From NCBI RefSeq assembly GCF_019175385.1, contig NC_083345.1, positions 6,487,205-6,551,204 of the forward strand: 64,000 bases of DNA, given 5' to 3'. Below the pieces are notes generated by a model that did no database searches, had not been told where the DNA came from, and saw nothing but the letters and a program-made list of their open reading frames with translations. The stretch is from Lycium barbarum. Taxonomy: Eukaryota > Streptophyta > Magnoliopsida > Solanales > Solanaceae. Positions 23,426-34,037 of the stretch are shown in pieces. How positions within the stretch are numbered: position 1 is the stretch's first letter; the number at the start of each line of letters is the position of its first letter. Made by a program: the position numbers and the translations under genes.

Positions 23426-24339
23426 TTACGGTGGTCTGAGTCAATTTTACGGACCGTATAATTGTTTTACGGACCGTAAAATTGAACCGTAAAACTGACC
23501 AACGAAATATCATTCTCTGTGACCATTTGACGGACCGTATAAATATTTTACGGACCGTCAAAATGTTTTACGGACCGTCAAATGGTCCGTCAAAATTCTT
23601 CTGCTCGGACAGTCTGTCGTATAATGGGCATAACTCTTTGCACAGATGTCCGTTTGAGGCCCATAATATACCGTTGGAAATCTATTTCAAAGGGCTACAA
23701 CTTTCATCAAGAAAGTTTTCCCAAATTCCAAATTAATAATGGGGTTATGGTCGTTGGAAGTAAGGTCATCTATAAACTCACTTGCAAACATGCCCCGTAG
23801 AGTGGTTTTCAACTTTGTTTTGCCCAAAGACTCTTCTCAAGTTTTGATTGGGTTTCAAACACCATTTATACACTACTAAAATTGGGTTCATTATACCCCC
23901 ATCTTATAATACAAATCTTAACCCGAATGCACGAGGTGTTACAAGGTCGACTCATAGTCGTTAATTCACCGTGCCCGTGGGACTTATCCGATGCTTCATA
24001 AGTTCAGATGTCTCCGAATTACGATAGGCATTTTCTTCAGGGTCGGTATTTTTTCAACCTTGGCAAAGTTTTTGATGTAGCAGTCCCCGTTTGGGGGGAA
24101 TTTGCAGAACTTTGACTTGGGTCATTGTGACCTTGTCGCCTTTGTCGAATTTCGGGCACAATCCTCGATATAGAGTATGTGAGTGAGGCAGTGCCGGAAT
24201 ACGACGGTTACCATCGGGGCGAAGTCCTTTTAACAGAAAGACACCCAAGATTTTGTTATACCAGCTTTTGATGACTTTGCGTTTGCAAAATGTTTGTACA
24301 TATGAGAATTTTAATTCCTTCTGCCTTGTTGTAGTAAAT

Positions 24340-24562
24340 GAAAAATGGGATACGATTCATTATGATCGTTTGGTCCTTACATCGGAGGCTATGGCCGGTG
24401 GCCGGGCCTTAGTTTTGCCGTAGCAAATGTTGAATGGGACACGATTCATTATGATTGTTTGGTCCTTACATCGGAGGTTGTGGCCGGTGGCCGGGCCTTA
24501 GTTTTGCCGTAGCAAATGTTGAATGGGACACGATTCATTATGATCGTTTGGTCCTTACATCG
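24340..24562. repeat. 89 bp tandem repeat in the 3' region of the gypsy element
   Basis: cgattcattatgat recurs at 24353, 24442 and 24531, an 89 bp period with about 2.4 copies. It lies between the integrase remnant and the 3' LTR of the minus-strand element, the region that is hypervariable in such elements. Confidence 0.85.
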
Positions 24563-24921
24563 AAACCTAATGCAGAAGGTCCGGTCTTTATTTGTTGAGC
24601 TCCTCCGTTTTCCATTAACCGGGGTAAACCTCGATGTGGGTATAAGTCCTCTAGTGCTTATCCGAGCTGCAAGATCAGGCGAACGCTATCAAGCCCCCAC
24701 TCGTAGGCCGTGACCCCGAGTTCCCGACCGTTTGTCCTTATTTTGTTAAGTAACACGTTGTACTTGTTGCCTCATTAAAAACCTCGTCGAAAAACCCATT
24801 TTGGGACAAAACCGTACTAAGGAAAAGAGTGCAACACGCGTTTTCAGACCTAGATCCTAACTTTATCCGGTACTTGACTTCCTACAAAAAAGAAAAAGGT
24901 TAAACATGAGGTGTCCATACC

Positions 24922-25240
24922 TTAGCAGTAATATCCCTTCAAATGAGCCACGTTCCGGTTGTTGCACAATCGCTGCCCGTCCACGGATTCTAGCTGACAT
25001 GATCCTTTGCCCGTTACCTTGGTTATCTTGTACGGTCTTTCCAAGTTCGGACCCAGTTTTCCTCCGTTGGGATTCTTGGTGCTCAAGGTATCTTTCCGAA
25101 GCACCAAGTCCCCAACTTAGAAATGTCAAAAATTGGTTCTCCGATTGTAGTACCTTCCCATTCTCTGCTTCTGGGTTGCAATACGGACCAACGCGTTTTC
25201 GCGAAGTTCATCTGTGAGATCGAGTTTCACAGCCGTGGCC
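24922..25240 (-). pseudogene. integrase C-terminal remnant of the gypsy pol gene
   Basis: Minus-strand frames give LTDELRENALVRIATQKQR, then VGDLVLRKDTLSTKNP and GKLGPNLERPYKITKV ending in NVAHLKGYYC. This is the C-terminal tail of Ty3/gypsy integrase, which follows the catalytic core. Two stops lie between the pieces (about 25125-25140). It follows gag at a distance of only about 50 bp, so nearly all of pol is deleted. Confidence 0.8.
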
Positions 25241-25292
25241 TCCTCGTTTGACTCCTCGGTGGTATACCTGAACCGGGGACTCGGCCCGTTTA

Positions 25293-26519
25293 TCACCCCC
25301 GCCCGGAGAAATGACTCGGGCCATCCCTTGATTTTTCCGACCTGAAGGTTGGTTTTCGAGAGTATGGTCGATACCTTTCTTTCGATGGTCCGGCCTCCGG
25401 TTCGTAATTCTTTCGTGATCTCTCTGAGCTTTTGTCCATTTTTACGGGCCCCGGGGAAAGATCGAGTTGGTCATCCTCTATCCGAATTTTTGACTCGTAT
25501 CGGTTATGGACATCCGCCCAGGTCACAGCCTTGTATTCCAGCAAGCTTTCCTTTAATTTGAACGAAGCCGTCGAGCTCTGAACATTGAGCCCCTTTGTGA
25601 AAGCTTGTGAGGCCCATTCCCCCGGAACCGGGGGGAGCTTCATTCGTTCCCTTTGGAACCGGTTGACAAATTCACGCAATAGCTCCTTGTCTCTTTGGGC
25701 TATACGGAAAATATCCGCCTTTCGAGCCTGCACCTTTTTGGCTCCCGCGTGTGCTCTTATGAAGGCATCGGCGAGCATTTCGAAAGAAGTGATTGAATGC
25801 TCGGGCAGATGATCGTACCAAGTCAATGCTCCTTTTGACAGAGTTTCCCCGAACTTTTTCAGTAACACGGATTCGATTTCATCATCTTCCATATCATTGC
25901 CTTTTATAGCACAGGCGTATGAGGTCACGTGTTCGTGAGGGTCCGTTGTGCCGTCATATTTTTGGATATCCGGCATTTTAAACCTCTTCGGGATCAATTT
26001 CGGAGCGGCGCTCGGAGGAAAAGGCCTTTGGATGTACCTCTTTGAATCCGGCCCTTTCAAAATGGGCGGAGCCCCCGGGATTTGATCCACCCGAGAGTTG
26101 TATGTCTCCACCCTTTTTTCGGTCGAGTCCAACGTTTCGAGCATTCTCAGAACCTCGGTTGATGAACCAGCTCCAGAGCCATTGCTTTCAACCATCCGTT
26201 CCTCATCTCTTCTGGGTTCAGCAACACTCTTCGCCTTTTCCGGGGTCGTTTTACCTCTTCCGTTTTGCAGCTGGGCTATTGCGATTCCCTGTTCGGCAAT
26301 CGCCGCTCTCTGTTCCTGCAACATTTTAAAAATTAAACGCAAGTCAATATTATCATTCGGGGTATCCGGTTCTTTCCGGACTTGTGTCCCAGACAAAGTA
26401 ATTGAATTGTTAGTATTTAAAGGGTCAGTGGGGTTTGACAATCCTCGTGGCCCGCTGCTTTCATTTTCGGCCACGATCTCGTTGTTGTTGACGTGACCAG
26501 ATTGCCCACTATTAGCCAT
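25293..26519 (-). CDS. gag protein of the defective gypsy element
   Basis: This is a 408-residue frame starting at MANSGQSGHVNN. A longer frame begins at 26654 but its first residues lie inside the LTR, so I prefer this start. Residues of about 175-330 form a retrotransposon gag domain (KYDGTTDPHEHVTSYACAIK, LTWYDHLPEHSI, REFVNRFQRERMKLPPVP), the structural protein that packages element RNA. The N-terminal part is polar, with a short helical segment (LRLIFKMLQEQRAAIAEQG). No CCHC zinc knuckle is visible. The frame ends in SHFSGRG at the junction with the integrase remnant, so the C-terminus is probably an artefact of the internal deletion. It may still be translated. Confidence 0.85.
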   Translation of the reverse strand: MANSGQSGHVNNNEIVAENESSGPRGLSNPTDPLNTNNSITLSGTQVRKEPDTPNDNIDLRLIFKMLQEQRAAIAEQGIAIAQLQNGRGKTTPEKAKSVAEPRRDEERMVESNGSGAGSSTEVLRMLETLDSTEKRVETYNSRVDQIPGAPPILKGPDSKRYIQRPFPPSAAPKLIPKRFKMPDIQKYDGTTDPHEHVTSYACAIKGNDMEDDEIESVLLKKFGETLSKGALTWYDHLPEHSITSFEMLADAFIRAHAGAKKVQARKADIFRIAQRDKELLREFVNRFQRERMKLPPVPGEWASQAFTKGLNVQSSTASFKLKESLLEYKAVTWADVHNRYESKIRIEDDQLDLSPGPVKMDKSSERSRKNYEPEAGPSKERYRPYSRKPTFRSEKSRDGPSHFSGRG

Positions 26520-26628
26520 TTGGTCCGTTTCTTCCGAGACGGACAACAGATGTTTCCGATTTTGATGGGTAAGATAGAGATCAAGATCAAAGACCACTAT
26601 TATCCTAGCCCCACGGTGGGCGCCAAAC

Positions 26629-27331
26629 TGTTTACCCCGAAATTGGGAAACCAATTGAATATGTACGCGGGTATAGGATATGTGCTTGGATCTTGATGTA
26701 TATTTGATAGCGGAAAATAAGCGTGTGAGTATTTGGCGATAAAACGGCTAGTAACAGTGATTTGCTTAATTTGCTATGGACATGAATATTTAGAAGCCAT
26801 GTTGAATACTTAATGGAAGAAACACAACGTAAATGGAAACAAACGGCCTTGGCCGGATCAGATATTGAGAGAGAGATTGCATATATATTTTTCTATTACA
26901 AGTGTTCTTGGAGGATGAAGAAGCCAACCCTTACAAAGAAGGGGGATGTGCTCTATTTATAGTGTGACCTCCATGGGTCTCATATGATGTGAGCTAATAA
27001 AATAATAGCAACAAGGACAGCTATGCACGGATTTGGTGGGATTAGACTGACGGCGCCGTCTGACACACGCATGGTAGGTAGTTGACCAGGACAGGACATT
27101 ACTGGCGCGTGACCCGCGTGCAACGGCCACCCGGACCAACGGCTACTCGGACCAACGGCCACACGGACCAACGGCTACTCGGACCAACAGCCGTACGGAC
27201 CAACGGCTATATGGACCAACGGCCACGAATGCTCGGGTCACGGGGCTTGGTCGTTCCAATGACGAAGAAGGCAGATCAGGCGGCCCCCTCGCTTCACCGG
27301 TTTGCCTCGCATCCGGTTTTTACCGTATACA
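26629..27331 (-). repeat. 5' LTR of the gypsy element
   Basis: 703 bp, the partner of 19598-20300 and of identical length. The adjacent minus-strand TGGCGCCCACC just inside its left border is the primer-binding site. Confidence 0.95.
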
Positions 27332-27941
27332 ATAACAATAACAGGACACAGCTTGGGAAGTGCTTTAGCTATAATAAATGCTTATGACATTGCAGGGATT
27401 GGACTAGATGTACGCGAAGACGGACGCCTTATCCTTATATGTGTCTTCTCATTCTCGGGCCAAGAGTTGGGAACATCAGATTCAAAGAAAGGCTTGAAGA
27501 ATTAGGAGTGAAGGTGCTAAGAGTAGTAAACATTCATGATACGATTCCAGCAATTCCTGGGTGTTTATTCAATGAGAATTCCCCAAGACTACTTCAAGAA
27601 CTTGGAGAATTTTTCTTTCCTTTCATGTGTTACCGGCATGTTGGTGACAAGCTCATTTTGGATCACAAGATATCTCCGTTCTTAAAGAAAATACACGATC
27701 TCACATACTTCCACGATTTGGAGGTTCACCTGCATTTACTCGACGGGTCAGTAGAATTTTCTTCTCATTTCTTTAGAAGCTTATCAAATATTTCTGGTTT
27801 CAAATGAGTTTTTAGACTTCTCAAATTTTCCAGTGAAAGTTTCGGTAAGATCTTTCACTAGTCATCATAATATTACGTTTTCATCTACCTCTTGGCCTAA
27901 TTCTCCGCTTTTTTCATCTATAAGTTGAGCCAGTTCTTTAA

Positions 27942-28307
27942 GGGTGTGTTTGGCATGGAGGAAACATTTTCTTGAAAATATTTTTAATTTTCTCATGTTT
28001 AGTTGGTCAAAATGCTTTGGAGAACATTTTTCTAGAAAAACAAGTTCCTTAAAAATCTGAAAAATGACCTCCCTGGTGGGAGTAGAGAAATCAAGTTTCA
28101 TAAGTGGCATTCACAACTGATTGTCTCATCCCCTAGCCCCAGCACCTCATCCCACGCCCTGCCTACTCACAACGTCAACCCCACCCACACCGCACCTCCA
28201 TACATAAATGCGCTTGGAATAATATTTTCTACTTACTTACCAAACATTAGAAAATAAGTAAGAAAACAACATATTTTCGAGGAAAATATTTTCCAAACTA
28301 CACACTC
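27942..28307. mobile_element. MITE in the intron of lipase copy 2
   Basis: The ends GGGTGTGTTTGG and CCAAACTACACACTC are inverted, with taa on both sides (27939-27941 and 28308-28310). Inner arms contain gaaaatattt-type inverted words. Related arms flank 31470-32393 in copy 3, so the insertion predates the separation of those copies. Confidence 0.65.
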
Positions 28308-28980
28308 TAAAAGTAATTTTTTTAACTCCCAACCTAGCCAAGAGGATCAATGGTGATCTTGTTCACTGTCGTCATTCCTCTCTCCCTCCTCCCTCCTTGT
28401 CCTTGTAATTGTCATAAAGTTATTATTTTTACTCCTATTTGTACACATCTTACCCCCCCTTTATAAATCTAGCTCAACTCTTGAGATCATACTTCAAGAC
28501 TATTGGTAGATCCACAAAGGCTTGAAACCCTCTGCAGTTCACTTATCCTAATTTTCCCTCATCGTCGTAGACGACTAAATATTCTGGACATCATCAAACT
28601 TTTGTGTCCACCAGAGAAATTACATATTCTAGTCCACTACAAAATTGTTGCACAAAATAATTTGATATTAGACATGGCCAATATTAACTAGAGTATTTTC
28701 ATATGAGCAGGTCCCATGGGGAAAGGAAACGATTTTCGCTTCTGAAGGGGAGAAACTTAGCTTTGGTGAATAAATCAACTGATTTCTTGAAGGATGATCT
28801 GTTGGTTCCACCAAAATGGGGGGAAACAGAAGAATACAAAGAACCTCAAAGGACAGTGGATATTTGATCACCAACAACATCGTCTGGAGACTAATTCCCC
28901 TGAAGAAGATGAACACCATCAAGGGTGGATGTTGAATAGAATTTATGGAACCTACTTTCCAAGTAACAAAAAGAAACGTG

Positions 28981-30251
28981 ACGACTGGAAGAGAGTCAGA
29001 GTTGAAAAGAGGTGTCACAATTGTGTAATTGTAATAAATTAAGTTTAGGTATTAAATAAGTCATTTAAGTCCCCTAAGTCTAGTTATGTGTTTTGTAGCA
29101 GTTTGCTTTTAAGTCCTTAAGTTAGTTATTAAATAATTGCAGTATAGTCCTCAATTCAGTTATGAATGGGACCCAGTGTCAGCTGTATTTTCTTTATATC
29201 CGTTGTATTATGTAGTCTGTACTGAAGGGAGGCAATTAAGAAAATATTCAGCTAAATCTTCTCTCTTCTTCTTCTTCTCCCTTTCCTCTAACTTTCTGCA
29301 AATTGTAACAAGAGAATAATCACTTCTCTTGTTACAAGAGGATTCCACACTTCTTTCTTTCATTCAAAACCGTGCATGAGACTTTCATCTCGCTCGGATC
29401 CTAAGTTTAGCAGTTAGGTATTTCTTATGATCTTATCATACTTCTGTGTCGCTTGCATTATTTCATTGCAATATCGTTTTGAATCTTTTAACCTTATCTG
29501 ACTCCCTTTTTATGCTTCTATTGAGCCGAGGGTCTCTCGGAAACAGCCATCCTACCTTGGTAGGAGTAAGGTCTGCGTACATTCTACCCTCCCCAGACCC
29601 CACGATGTGGGATTTCACTGGGTTGTTGTTGTTGTTGTTATCATACTTCTGTGAGATATTGCCAATGTAATCATAAAAATCTACTATTTCAGGAAATCTA
29701 GATAAGGCTTCTGAAAAAACTTGGATTTTCCAATACAAGATTTTCAAAACCAAATCTCTAACCACTTTCAACACTTTTGGCTGTTACTGCAATTTGTACT
29801 AATACTGGACAACAAGTCCTGATTGTGGTTGATAATTACCTATCCTTTTTATTTAATTATTCAAGGAACACTAATATGCCTAAGCTGATGTTTAATGCCA
29901 ACTAGCAACCTAAATTAATCTATAGTAGCTGGTACACTCAACGTTGCTCCAGTAAAATAGTAAAAATAAAAGAAGCATCGTATTCAGACAATGATGTCTC
30001 ACCTCAAAGAATATTAAAAAAGGAATATAGGAGACTCCAAACTATCTAGTTAACATAAACAAAGACTAGAAGAAATGGCTATGGATGTTCAAGAAAATCT
30101 CTGTGAACAAAAAATATAGACTTAGGCTGACCTAATGAGGAATATAAAGTCATCCTAATGGATATTATGAAGACATAAAACCAGCAGACCAAGAAGCACA
30201 TCTTTTCCAAACAACCTAAGTGCAATTCATGTTATAGTGATCCTCAAAACA
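28981..30251. other. intergenic DNA between lipase copies 2 and 3
   Basis: It contains the degraded 3' flank of copy 2, a SINE (29449-29637) and the duplicated upstream region of copy 3. Short frames (29137-29319, 29446-29670) show no domain. Confidence 0.5.
29449..29637 (+). mobile_element. TS/Au-type SINE, 189 bp
   Basis: The 3' part reads gagccgagggtctctcgg, then aggtctgcgtacattctacc and ends in (GTT)n, the hallmark of TS/Au SINEs of Solanaceae. The 16 bp TSD ttatcatacttctgtg is perfect (29433-29448 and 29638-29653). The empty site is present near 18134 in the spacer after copy 1. The 5' tRNA-like part is short or degraded. Confidence 0.92.
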
Positions 30252-31655
30252 ATGATCATCTCCTATTCCATGGTAACATTGTTCTCAAATGGACAGAAGC
30301 CAAATGCAATTTTATCTAAGAATGCTATTCCAGTTAGTACTAGATTCTTTTTCCATGGAGAAGGAAAGAGAGAAGTCACTAGTAGAAACTCTTTCTCATG
30401 CAAGGCTGAATCTGACAACGACTCCCTATTTCTGATTTCAAAGGTACAGAGGAAAGAATACAAGGCAATATTAGCTGACAAATGGAAAGATATCCATGGT
30501 CAAAATAATTGGGAAGGGATGCTTGATCCTATAGATCCCCTATTACGAGCTGAGCTGAGACGTTACGGAGATATGGCACAAGCATGTTACGATGCATTCG
30601 ATTTGAATCATAGCTGTAAGTTTGATAAAAGTTTGTTTTTCGAGAGTATAGGCTGGTCGAAACATGGTTATTATGTGGACAGCTATATTTACTCCAAGTA
30701 CCTCATTCGTTCCCTTCGGCTATATTGCAGTATTAAATGATGAGTATTCAGCTTATTTAGGCCGTCGAGACATAACGATTGCTTGGCGTGGAACAGTGAC
30801 AGATGTTGAGAAGATAGCAGATCTCATGTTCTACCAAAAACCAACTAGAGATTATACGATTCCGAGCCCAAATCAGAAAATTAGAGCTGAAGCTGGATTC
30901 TTATAAATGTACGCGAAAAAGACAACGACAGCACATTATGCCACCAATCGGCAAGGGAACAGGTTTTAGCTGCAGTTAAGAGAGTCAAAGATAAATATTC
31001 AAACGAGGAAATAAGTATAACAATAACAGGACACAGCTTGGGAAGTGCTTTAGCTATAATAAACGCTTGTGACATTGCAGAGATTGGACGAGATATACGC
31101 AAAGACGGGCGCGTTATTCCCGTTTGTGTCTTTTCATTCTCAGGGCCCAGAGTTGGGAATATTAGATTCAAAGAAAGGCTTGAAGAATTAGGAGTGAAGG
31201 TTCTAAGAGTAGTAAATATTCATGACAAGGTTCGAGCAGTTCCTGGTGTTATTCTCAATGAGAATTCCCCAAGACTACTTCAAGAACTTGGAGAATTTCT
31301 CTTACCTTTGTGTTACTGGCATGTTGGTGAGAAGCTCATTTTGGATCACAAGATATCTCCTTTCTTAAAAGAGATACAAAATCTCACATACTTCCACAAT
31401 TTGGAGGTTGACCTGCATTTACTGGACGGGTCAGTACAATATTTTCAATTTACTAATGTTTAGTTAAGTCAAAAATTTTTGAAAAATATTTTTTCTAGGA
31501 AAACAAGTTTCTTAAAAAACAGGAAAATGACTTCCCGAATGCAGGGGCAGCTTCATGCTTACTGTACGGGGTTCATCTGAACTAAAAACTTTCGATGCGG
31601 AGTATAAATTTATGTGCAAAACAAATAGTAGATATGAACCTATAAATTATAAATA

Positions 31656-32146
31656 GGCTTAATGCATATGCAGCCCCCTAAACTTGTCACTTTTTTCCAT
31701 TTTGGCACCTCAACTAAGTGTTGTTCCTATTGAACCCCCGAGCTCGTCCTCAAGTATATCTATCAAACCCTCTAAATCTGATTTTTATTAGAAGCAAAGA
31801 TTAAATTGTGGTAATGAAGGTGAAGTAGTATTTTAGACGTGTGGTAAGCTATTCTTTATGTCATGGATGTTTTATTTTCTGCTGGTTCTTCTCTTCCATT
31901 GCCAGCTTAATTAAGAGTTTGCTCTTTTTTTCCTCTCAATTGCTGCTAATCTTAGCTAAATGACATAATTAAATTAGAATATATATTAGCATATTGTTAC
32001 ATTGAAGATAGAATACTATGTAAGTCAGATTGTGTTTGATAGACACACTTGAAGACGAGTTCAAAGGTTGAATAGGAACAACACTTAATTAAGGTGTCAA
32101 AATGGAAAAAAGAGACAAGTTCAGGGGGCTACATATGCATTAAGCC
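31656..32146. mobile_element. fold-back MITE (491 bp) in the intron of copy 3
   Basis: Long inverted ends: GGCTTAATGCATATGCAGCC at the left and GGCTACATATGCATTAAGCC at the right, with homology running about 90 bp inward (aagtgttgttcctatt against aataggaacaacactt). Flanks ttataaata and ttacaacta agree at 7 of 9 positions, compatible with a diverged 9 bp Mutator-type TSD. Confidence 0.8.
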
Positions 32147-32536
32147 TTACAACTATAATGTGTTCAATACGAAGAACCATAAAAGTTGAACTCGTAGAAT
32201 TTAAATTTTAAATTTGTATCTTCCCAGATGGAGTAGGGAAAACAAGTCTCATAACTGGCATTCCCCGTTGGTTGTCTCATCTCAATGCTCTTTTGAGATA
32301 ATATTTTCTACTTACTTACCAAACATAAAAAAATAAGTAAGAAAACAAACACATTTTCGAGGAAAACATTTTCCTTCATAACCAAACACATCCTTGTAGT
32401 ATCTTTTTTACTCCCAAGCTAGCCCAAGAGGATCAATAGTATTCTTGTTCACTATCGTCATTCCTCTGTCCTTCCTCCCATCTTGCCTTTGTAATTATCA
32501 TAATTTTTTTTATATTTTACTCCTATTTGTACACAT

Positions 32537-33549
32537 TAGGGGTGTCAAAAAAATATGAAAAACCGACCGAATCGATTGAACCTAACCATATCGAACCAAT
32601 TTATAGGGTTTTTTCAATTAAATCGTGGATTTTTATTTAAGCTTATAACCGTCCCGAACAATTAGAGTGTTTTTTTAATTTATAAAAAATCCGAAAAAAT
32701 CCCGAACCGAACCAAATAGCCTTACATGTAGAAATATATTTTATATATTATAAATAATTGAATATATAAAATATATTTTATAAGTTATGTTTCAATTATA
32801 AAAGTGAATTTGGCCACTGGACTTTGGAGTACTTGATGGGTTTAGTTAAAAAGGATATCCCAGACCCAAAGTTGTACAGTCACAACTCATATGCATACCA
32901 TATACCACGCAATTCATCGACGGCAAACCTATTGTTGCTATTATGGTTTTGCTACTTGATACTTGATAGTTAACATTTCAATTTAATTACTTTGTGTAGT
33001 TTTTTTAATAGCTTTTATGTTAGTCATTAGATATTTCAGAAGAAATAAATAGAAGTTTTATTTAATGGTACTACATATAGTTTTGTGGAGGTCTCTAGAG
33101 TTCCATATAAGTTACTTTGGCATGGAGACAAATTACAATATACTCACCATAGCATTGATTCTCGAATACTTGTTAGTTGGTTATATTCTGATCTTCTATT
33201 TAGTACAAATTAAATGATGTATGATAAATCTATTCATTCTATTTGGCTAGAAGGTACATATAGCTAATTAGCCATTCCCCTGTTGTTTCAAAGCAAATAT
33301 ATAAAGGCCTCTCTGTTATTCATTTAATTATTGTATTAACATATAAAGCTAGATTGTATTCTTAGGTGATATTTTAAAAGTAAAATACCCGAAAATTAAC
33401 CGAATCGTACCGATACCGAAGAGAAACCGACATGATTGAGATGGTTTTAGAAAAATCTAATTTTGGTTATACATTGTGAAATAACCGAAAAATTGGGATG
33501 GTATAATTTTTTAAAAATAACCGGCCGAACCGTCCCATTGACACCCTTA
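32537..33549. mobile_element. non-autonomous hAT-like element, 1013 bp, in the intron of copy 3
   Basis: The ends TAGGGGTGTCAA and TTGACACCCTTA are inverted. The 8 bp TSD gtacacat is perfect (32529-32536 and 33550-33557). Copy 2 shows the empty site at about 28440-28450. No transposase is present. The gaaccgaacc-type interior resembles the element at 12570-13411. Confidence 0.92.
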
Positions 33550-34037
33550 GTACACATCTTACCCCCTCTTTACAAATCTAGCATGACTCTAGTGATCATG
33601 CTTCAAGACTCAGCTTATTGTAGATCCACAAAAGCTTGAAAGCCTCTGCAGTTGACTTATCTCAATTTTCCCACATCATCGTAGACAACTAAATATTCTG
33701 GACATCATCAAACTTTTGTGTCCACCAGAGAAATGACATTTTCTAATGAGTCCACTACAAAAAAAATTGTTGCACAAGATTTTGATATTGGACATGCCAA
33801 TATTAACTAGAGTATTTTCATATGAGCAGGTTTCATGGGAAAATGGAAGAATTTTCACTTCTGAAGTGGAGGAACTTAGCTTTGGTTAATAAATCAACTG
33901 ATTTCTGGAAGGATTATCTGTTGGTTCCACCAAAATGGTGGGAAGAATACAGAAAGTTTATTAAGAACCTCAAAGGACAATGGATGATCGATCATCAACA
34001 ATGTTGTGTCGAGAATCATTCCACATGGAGAAGATGA

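Larger units (their letters stand above)
21075..23943. mobile_element. 2.87 kb solo-LTR-like element nested in the gypsy element
   Basis: It begins TGTCACGCCCTGAACC and ends CGAGGTGTTACA, the same termini as 10274-11903. The 5 bp sequence aggtc stands at 23944-23948 and at 20458-20462, so the TSD is visible once the 612 bp insertion at 20463-21074 is discounted. No coding frame is convincing. It contains two tandem arrays, at 21969-22088 and 23157-23425. Confidence 0.75.
19598..27331 (-). mobile_element. defective Ty3/gypsy retrotransposon (7734 bp including nested elements)
   Basis: Two 703 bp LTRs (19598-20300 and 26629-27331) begin TGTTTACC and end CGTATACA. They are nearly identical and flanked by a perfect 5 bp TSD ataac (19593-19597, 27332-27336). 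A primer-binding-site-like sequence, TGGCGCCCACCGTGGGG on the minus strand, lies just inside the right LTR, so the element runs on the minus strand. It keeps gag and the last part of integrase but has lost protease, reverse transcriptase, RNase H and the integrase core. It is a deletion derivative that would need helper proteins. Confidence 0.95.
18751..28980 (+). pseudogene. class I phospholipase A1 (DAD1-like), copy 2, split by a 7.7 kb retrotransposon
   Basis: Exon 1 runs 18751-19597 and 27337-27746, and exon 2 from 28711. Pieces include [33 protein letters not shown], the catalytic GHSLGSA right after the insertion, VVNIHDTIP with the catalytic Asp, and HLHLLDG. Exon 2 begins G-SHGERKRFSLLKGR and includes LVNKSTDFLKDDLLVPPK. 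Breaks: single-base frameshifts near 18950, 19050, 19236 and 27461, Arg to Cys in the ITIAW(R/C)GT oxyanion-region motif, an early TGA in exon 2, and a gypsy element with TSD ataac directly upstream of the codons for TGHSLG. Several of the breaks are single-base indels, so the copy was probably dead irrespective of the insertion. Confidence 0.88.
30252..34037 (+). pseudogene. class I phospholipase A1 (DAD1-like), copy 3, broken
   Basis: Exon 1 is 30252-31429 and exon 2 is 33830-34037. Frames give [83 protein letters not shown] and HLLDG, followed in exon 2 by FHGKMEEFSLLKWRN and LVNKSTDFWKDYLLVPPKWW. The oxyanion-region WRGT, Ser motif and catalytic Asp all survive. Breaks: about 38 bp deleted near 30718 (removing the WPNNWSHKANWI segment found in copy 2) with a frameshift, a TAA at 30904-30906 in place of a Lys codon, a one-base shift near 30925, and a changed C-terminus. 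The intron is 2.4 kb because it holds a MITE pair and a hAT element. Confidence 0.88.

Noticed and set aside
24863..25217. Plus-strand ORFs opposite the gypsy gag/integrase region
   Set aside because: They are antisense shadows of the minus-strand gag and integrase frames.
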